Of a stretch of DNA of 64,000 bases, positions 63,768 through 64,000 are shown piece after piece. The notes beneath the pieces are model-generated. The model was given only the letters and a program-made list of their open reading frames with translations. It was not told where the DNA came from and made no database searches. Every line of letters starts with the position of its first letter. Position 1 is the stretch's first letter. Location of the stretch: assembly GCF_000016185.1 (NCBI RefSeq), contig NC_011420.2, positions 2,891,001 through 2,955,000 on the forward strand, written 5' to 3'. The stretch is from Rhodospirillum centenum SW. GTDB taxonomy: Bacteria > Pseudomonadota > Alphaproteobacteria > Azospirillales > Azospirillaceae. Position numbers and translations under genes: made by a program.

Positions 63768-63820
63768 GGGACGGCTGGCGCCGTCCCGCAGCAGTTGGCC
63801 GGGGCGGCTGGCGCCGTCCC
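63768..63820 (+). promoter_or_regulatory. two tandem hairpins upstream of folD
   Basis: GGGACGGC-TGGC-GCCGTCCC at 63768-63787 forms a perfect eight-base-pair stem. A second near copy, with one G-U pair, lies at 63801-63820. The shared 17-base core CGGCTGGCGCCGTCCCG recurs at 63772-63788 and 63805-63821. They sit just before the folD ribosome site. Confidence 0.6.
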
Positions 63821-63838
63821 GTGAGGGGGAGACCAGCA

Positions 63839-64000
63839 ATGACCGAAGCGCGCATCATCGACGGCAAGGCCTTCGCCGCGGACCTGCGGGGCCGTATCGG
63901 CGCCGCCGTGGAGCATCTGCGGACCGCCTACGCGCTGGTCCCCGGGTTGGCCGTGGTGCTGGTGGGAGAGAATCCGGCCAGCCAGCTCTACGTCAAGAAC
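63839..64000 (+). CDS. folD: methylenetetrahydrofolate dehydrogenase/cyclohydrolase (3' partial)
   Basis: FolD interconverts methylene- and formyl-tetrahydrofolate. Only the first 54 residues are in the window: [20 protein letters not shown], then [19 protein letters not shown], which matches the family N-terminus including the substrate Tyr-x-x-x-Lys start. The ATG 63839 follows GAGGGGGA. The gene runs off the window end. Confidence 0.92.
   Translation, partial: MTEARIIDGKAFAADLRGRIGAAVEHLRTAYALVPGLAVVLVGENPASQLYVKN

Overview
The window is a gene-dense, strongly GC-rich stretch (by eye near 70% G+C, third codon positions almost all G or C) of a bacterial chromosome. Gene content points to an alphaproteobacterium of the Rhodospirillales/Azospirillales type, for example the Rhodospirillum (Rhodocista) centenum group: mnmE-mnmG-rsmG-parA-parB in the usual order with a parS site, a ChvG/ChvI two-component pair near pckA, an hprK-rapZ-EIIA-HPr-EI regulatory phosphotransferase cluster, trpB-trpA-accD-folC, and a CtrA-type half-site pair. 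The species name is an inference from this content, not something the sequence proves. I see no insertion sequence, prophage or CRISPR array.

Region by region. 1-5.4 kb: tRNA-modification genes mnmE (5' truncated by the window) and mnmG, rsmG with a perfect parS inside its reading frame, then parA and parB. 5.4-9.8 kb: an NTF2-like protein, a methyltransferase, an alpha/beta hydrolase and two glycosyltransferases (families 4 and 9). 9.8-12.7 kb: thrS and infC; infC begins at an AUA codon behind a structured leader and ends at a strong terminator. 12.7-13.1 kb: the decayed remains of a MazE/MazF toxin-antitoxin pair. 13.2-21 kb: pckA, a HugZ-like haem-binding protein, chvI-chvG, and a multi-PAS histidine kinase. 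21-28.4 kb: a 2OG-Fe(II) oxygenase, trpB-trpA, an inserted two-gene unit whose second gene has a HEPN motif, accD with an unusual Ala/Pro tail, folC, a MAPEG protein and thioredoxin.

28.7-39.4 kb is more accessory: two large unrecognised neighbours, a voltage-gated sodium-channel-like protein, a HigB/HigA pair with two clear operator palindromes, a double-hotdog MaoC protein, an MFS transporter, a PhaC-like hydrolase, a methyltransferase with a regulatory domain, and an uncharacterised membrane protein. 39.4-46 kb: a hybrid histidine kinase, recX, two tandem ABC-2 permeases without an ATPase, an AlkB-like dioxygenase and a protein built of two similar halves. 46.1-48.8 kb: a palindromic operator, a promoter, a cobalamin riboswitch and metE, whose frame is broken by four single-base homopolymer expansions within about 56 bases. 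48.9-56.4 kb: small genes, an AT-rich intergenic island with hairpins and a CtrA-like site, dnaK-dnaJ, a DUF952 gene, pyrD and an outer-membrane-like protein. 56.9-64 kb: a DJ-1/PfpI protein, an EEP-family hydrolase, hprK-rapZ-EIIA-ptsH-ptsI, tRNA-Ala(CGC) with a textbook promoter, yggT, a DUF167 gene and the start of folD.

Several parts belong together functionally. ParA, ParB and the embedded parS form the chromosome-partition system. ChvG/ChvI, pckA and the PTS-type phosphorelay are adjacent in many alphaproteobacteria but here are split by about 40 kb. The metE control region combines a transcription-factor-like palindrome with B12 sensing. The most novel-looking items are the AUA start and switchable leader of infC, the clustered metE indels, the HEPN pair inserted between trpA and accD, the mazEF fossil, the silent-site-diverged repeat in the AccD tail, and the AT-rich island upstream of dnaK.
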